Positions 62,638 through 64,000 of a stretch of 64,000 nt of DNA are shown piece after piece. The notes under the pieces are model-generated. The model saw only the letters and a list, made by a program, of their open reading frames with translations, did no database searches and had not been told where the DNA came from. Each line of letters starts with the position of its first letter. Position 1 is the stretch's first letter. Source of the stretch: Aequorivita sp. (GTDB lineage Bacteria; Bacteroidota; Bacteroidia; Flavobacteriales; Flavobacteriaceae); the NCBI GenBank assembly GCA_030690315.1, contig JAUYGY010000014.1:1-64000 (forward strand), in the 5' to 3' direction. Made by a program: the position numbers and the translations under genes.

Positions 62638-62805
62638 TTAAAGATCATCTTTTTCGGAGGGAGTTATTTCGTCATCACTCTTCTTTTTTCCGCTGAATAC
62701 AAAGCTAAGTACAATGGCAGTTAGTGCAATACATAAAATTACAAAGAAAATAATAATTGCGGTTCCCATACCCCAATTGGCTAGTGGCAAGATTGAATTT
62801 ATCAT
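62638..62805 (-). CDS. Small single-pass membrane protein B
   Basis: A 55-residue protein starting at the ATG at 62805. Lead-in MINSILPLANWGMGTAI, then a membrane helix (IIFFVILCIALTAIVLSFVF) and a charged tail (GKKKSDDEITPSEKDDL). It is 12 bases after the SafE-like gene and 12 bases before protein A, so all three are co-transcribed. I recognise no named family; the lead-in similarity to protein A suggests duplication. Confidence 0.65.
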   Translation of the reverse strand: MINSILPLANWGMGTAIIIFFVILCIALTAIVLSFVFSGKKKSDDEITPSEKDDL

Positions 62806-62817
62806 AGTCTAAATTTT

Positions 62818-63555
62818 TTAGTGGTTAATGATTTGTTTATTTTCTGAAGCCATCGTGTGGCAATTATAGTTAGCATCAACGGTTTCCGCCATCGGTTTGG
62901 GGGAAATGTAGGGAATGCCCAGCCCCAATCCCCGAACAATAAACAGACACCCAATAATCACAACAAAAACTGGAATTGCCCTGCGAATGCGCTGACGTAC
63001 TTGCCCGTTTAAAAAATTTCCGAGGTAGATGGCAGAAGTCATAAGTGGAATTGTGCCAAGGCCAAAAAGCGCCATATATAAACTTCCCTGCAAAGCATTT
63101 CCCGAAGCAATCGCTCCAAATACAGCCATATAAACCAAGCCGCACGGAAGAAATCCATTCAAAAACCCGATGGTTAAAAAGGTGTCGGGGGTTTTCTTTT
63201 TGAGTTCTTTTCCCAAAGCCGATTTCACTTTTGAAATAATTTTGAAAACGGGTTTTGAAAAATTGTATTTGTTAAAGGTTTTTTGTGGAAGAAAAATTAC
63301 CAACAATATCAAAGCACCAATAATTATTGAAAGTTGCTGTTGAAAGCCGAAGAGGTTCAAACTTTTGCCAAGCAATCCAAAAACGAGCCCAAGAATACTA
63401 TATGCTAAAACTCTTCCGAAGTGATACAGAAATATCTGTCCCAGTTTTTTGAAATTGTTGGTTCTATCAACCGGCAACAAAAAGGCAATGGGCCCGCACA
63501 TTCCCACGCAATGGAAACTTCCCAATAATCCGAATATAAGAGCGGTTGCGAGCAT
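62818..63555 (-). CDS. Sulfite exporter TauE/SafE-like (CcdA-like) membrane protein
   Basis: A 245-residue membrane protein with six or seven helices. Two diagnostic motifs, GSFHCVGMCGPIAF (near 12-25) and NGFLPCGLVYMAV (near 132-144), carry cysteines in membrane helices as in CcdA/DsbD-type electron or metal carriers. In Bacteroidota this type follows fixH in cbb3-oxidase clusters and probably helps copper delivery or cytochrome maturation. It starts 118 bases after the FixH gene, a gap filled partly by a 7-bp repeat array. Confidence 0.85.
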   Translation of the reverse strand: MLATALIFGLLGSFHCVGMCGPIAFLLPVDRTNNFKKLGQIFLYHFGRVLAYSILGLVFGLLGKSLNLFGFQQQLSIIIGALILLVIFLPQKTFNKYNFSKPVFKIISKVKSALGKELKKKTPDTFLTIGFLNGFLPCGLVYMAVFGAIASGNALQGSLYMALFGLGTIPLMTSAIYLGNFLNGQVRQRIRRAIPVFVVIIGCLFIVRGLGLGIPYISPKPMAETVDANYNCHTMASENKQIINH

Positions 63556-63574
63556 TTTTATGATTAACTATTTT

Positions 63575-63623
63575 GATTAACGATTAACGATTAACGATTG
63601 TTGATTTTTGATTGTTGATTTTT
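63575..63623. repeat. 7-bp repeat array between fixH and SafE-like gene
   Basis: Seven units: three GATTAAC, then GATTGTT, GATTTTT, GATTGTT, GATTTTT. Same unit set as the array at 48379-48420. Confidence 0.7.
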
Positions 63624-63672
63624 GAATATCTAAGCTTCTAAAATCATCGACTTCTTAACTCATCAACTTCTC

Positions 63673-64000
63673 TCAATACACAATTTCATTTTTATACAAA
63701 TAATCCTCTCCTTCATAGCGCCATTGCACAATCGTGTTCCAGCGGCCGGCCACCAAACGTTCGTCAGGTATGAGCAAATTTGGACTTGAAAGCTTCAGCG
63801 GAAGTTGAAAATCCAATTGTTTGTTGGACGGCCTATAAAGGAACACGGTGCCTTCTATTTTTGAGTAATCAATATTTTTTGGAAAGGTGAGCATCCAGCC
63901 AGCCTGTGTCTTTTCCCCAGAAATATTTCCTTCTAAGGAATTAGAGTTTTCCTCGTCATCAATTTCTTTTTGGTAAACCATTTCCTTTTTATAATATTCT
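63673..64000 (-). CDS. fixH: FixH/CcoH-like protein, 3' part (runs off the window)
   Basis: The C-terminal about 108 residues of a FixH family protein; the reading frame remains open to the window edge (E-Y-Y-K-K-E before the methionine at 63981), so the N-terminal membrane helix is outside. Diagnostic pieces are YYKKEMVYQKEIDDEENS, VFLYRPSNKQLDFQLPLKL and LVAGRWNTIVQWRYEGEDYLYKNEIVY (in parts). FixH/CcoH is an assembly factor of cbb3 cytochrome oxidase in the inner membrane. Confidence 0.85.
   Translation of the reverse strand, partial: EYYKKEMVYQKEIDDEENSNSLEGNISGEKTQAGWMLTFPKNIDYSKIEGTVFLYRPSNKQLDFQLPLKLSSPNLLIPDERLVAGRWNTIVQWRYEGEDYLYKNEIVY

Overview
The window reads as the chromosome of a marine-type member of the Bacteroidota, most likely Flavobacteriaceae. 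The evidence is a secreted protease with a type IX secretion C-terminal tag, a TonB-dependent receptor with a carboxypeptidase-like N-terminal domain, BldD-independent -7 boxes of the form TAnnTTTG, flavobacterial families (2TM, DUF4331, DUF4870, head-GIN, PspC/PadR) and the absence of clear Shine-Dalgarno sequences. I cannot name the genus from sequence reading alone.

Bases 1 to about 8,880 are a visibly AT-richer integrated element that has split comM/yifB. The 5' piece of comM (8883-9353) sits directly next to a large serine recombinase (7154-8842), and the 3' piece of comM must lie beyond the left edge. The element carries a small PolA-like polymerase whose 5' end looks broken, a membrane-anchored coiled-coil protein, a sigma-70-type factor, an N6-adenine methyltransferase, small proteins, a catalytic-domain-only tyrosine recombinase, a probable 28-residue membrane peptide and a probable small RNA. 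It looks like a prophage or a phage-like integrative element with its own transcription factor.

Bases 8,900 to 18,900 are core metabolism on the minus strand: pfkA-gap-sugar kinase-pgi, then tilS, a DUF3307/SatD pair preceded by four phased palindromic operators, pabB and a flavin reductase. Bases 19,000 to 41,400 hold an M36 metalloprotease, two ECF sigma modules, a DUF4331/lipoprotein/TPR operon, a LytS/LytTR two-component operon with four 2TM domains, a TonB-dependent receptor, NDH-2, an acyltransferase, a NUDIX hydrolase and a cyclophilin. Bases 42,100 to 48,400 are a MoxR-type operon (SpoIIM, membrane protein, DUF4129, DUF4350, MoxR ATPase, DUF58) with an RDD gene diverging from it. OxyR, a DUF4870-PadR-PspC-head-GIN operon and trxB follow.

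From 56,100 to the right end there is a tRNA-Pro and a low-oxygen respiration block: hemN, an outer-membrane porin, a NirK-type nitrite reductase fused to cytochrome c, a NirV-like protein, a SCO copper chaperone and, on the minus strand, the FixH end of a cbb3-oxidase assembly cluster with a SafE-like protein and two tiny membrane proteins. Two FNR-type palindromes precede hemN and the porin at an identical distance from their -7 boxes. Scattered through the host part are at least eight arrays of 7-bp tandem repeats that abut stop codons.
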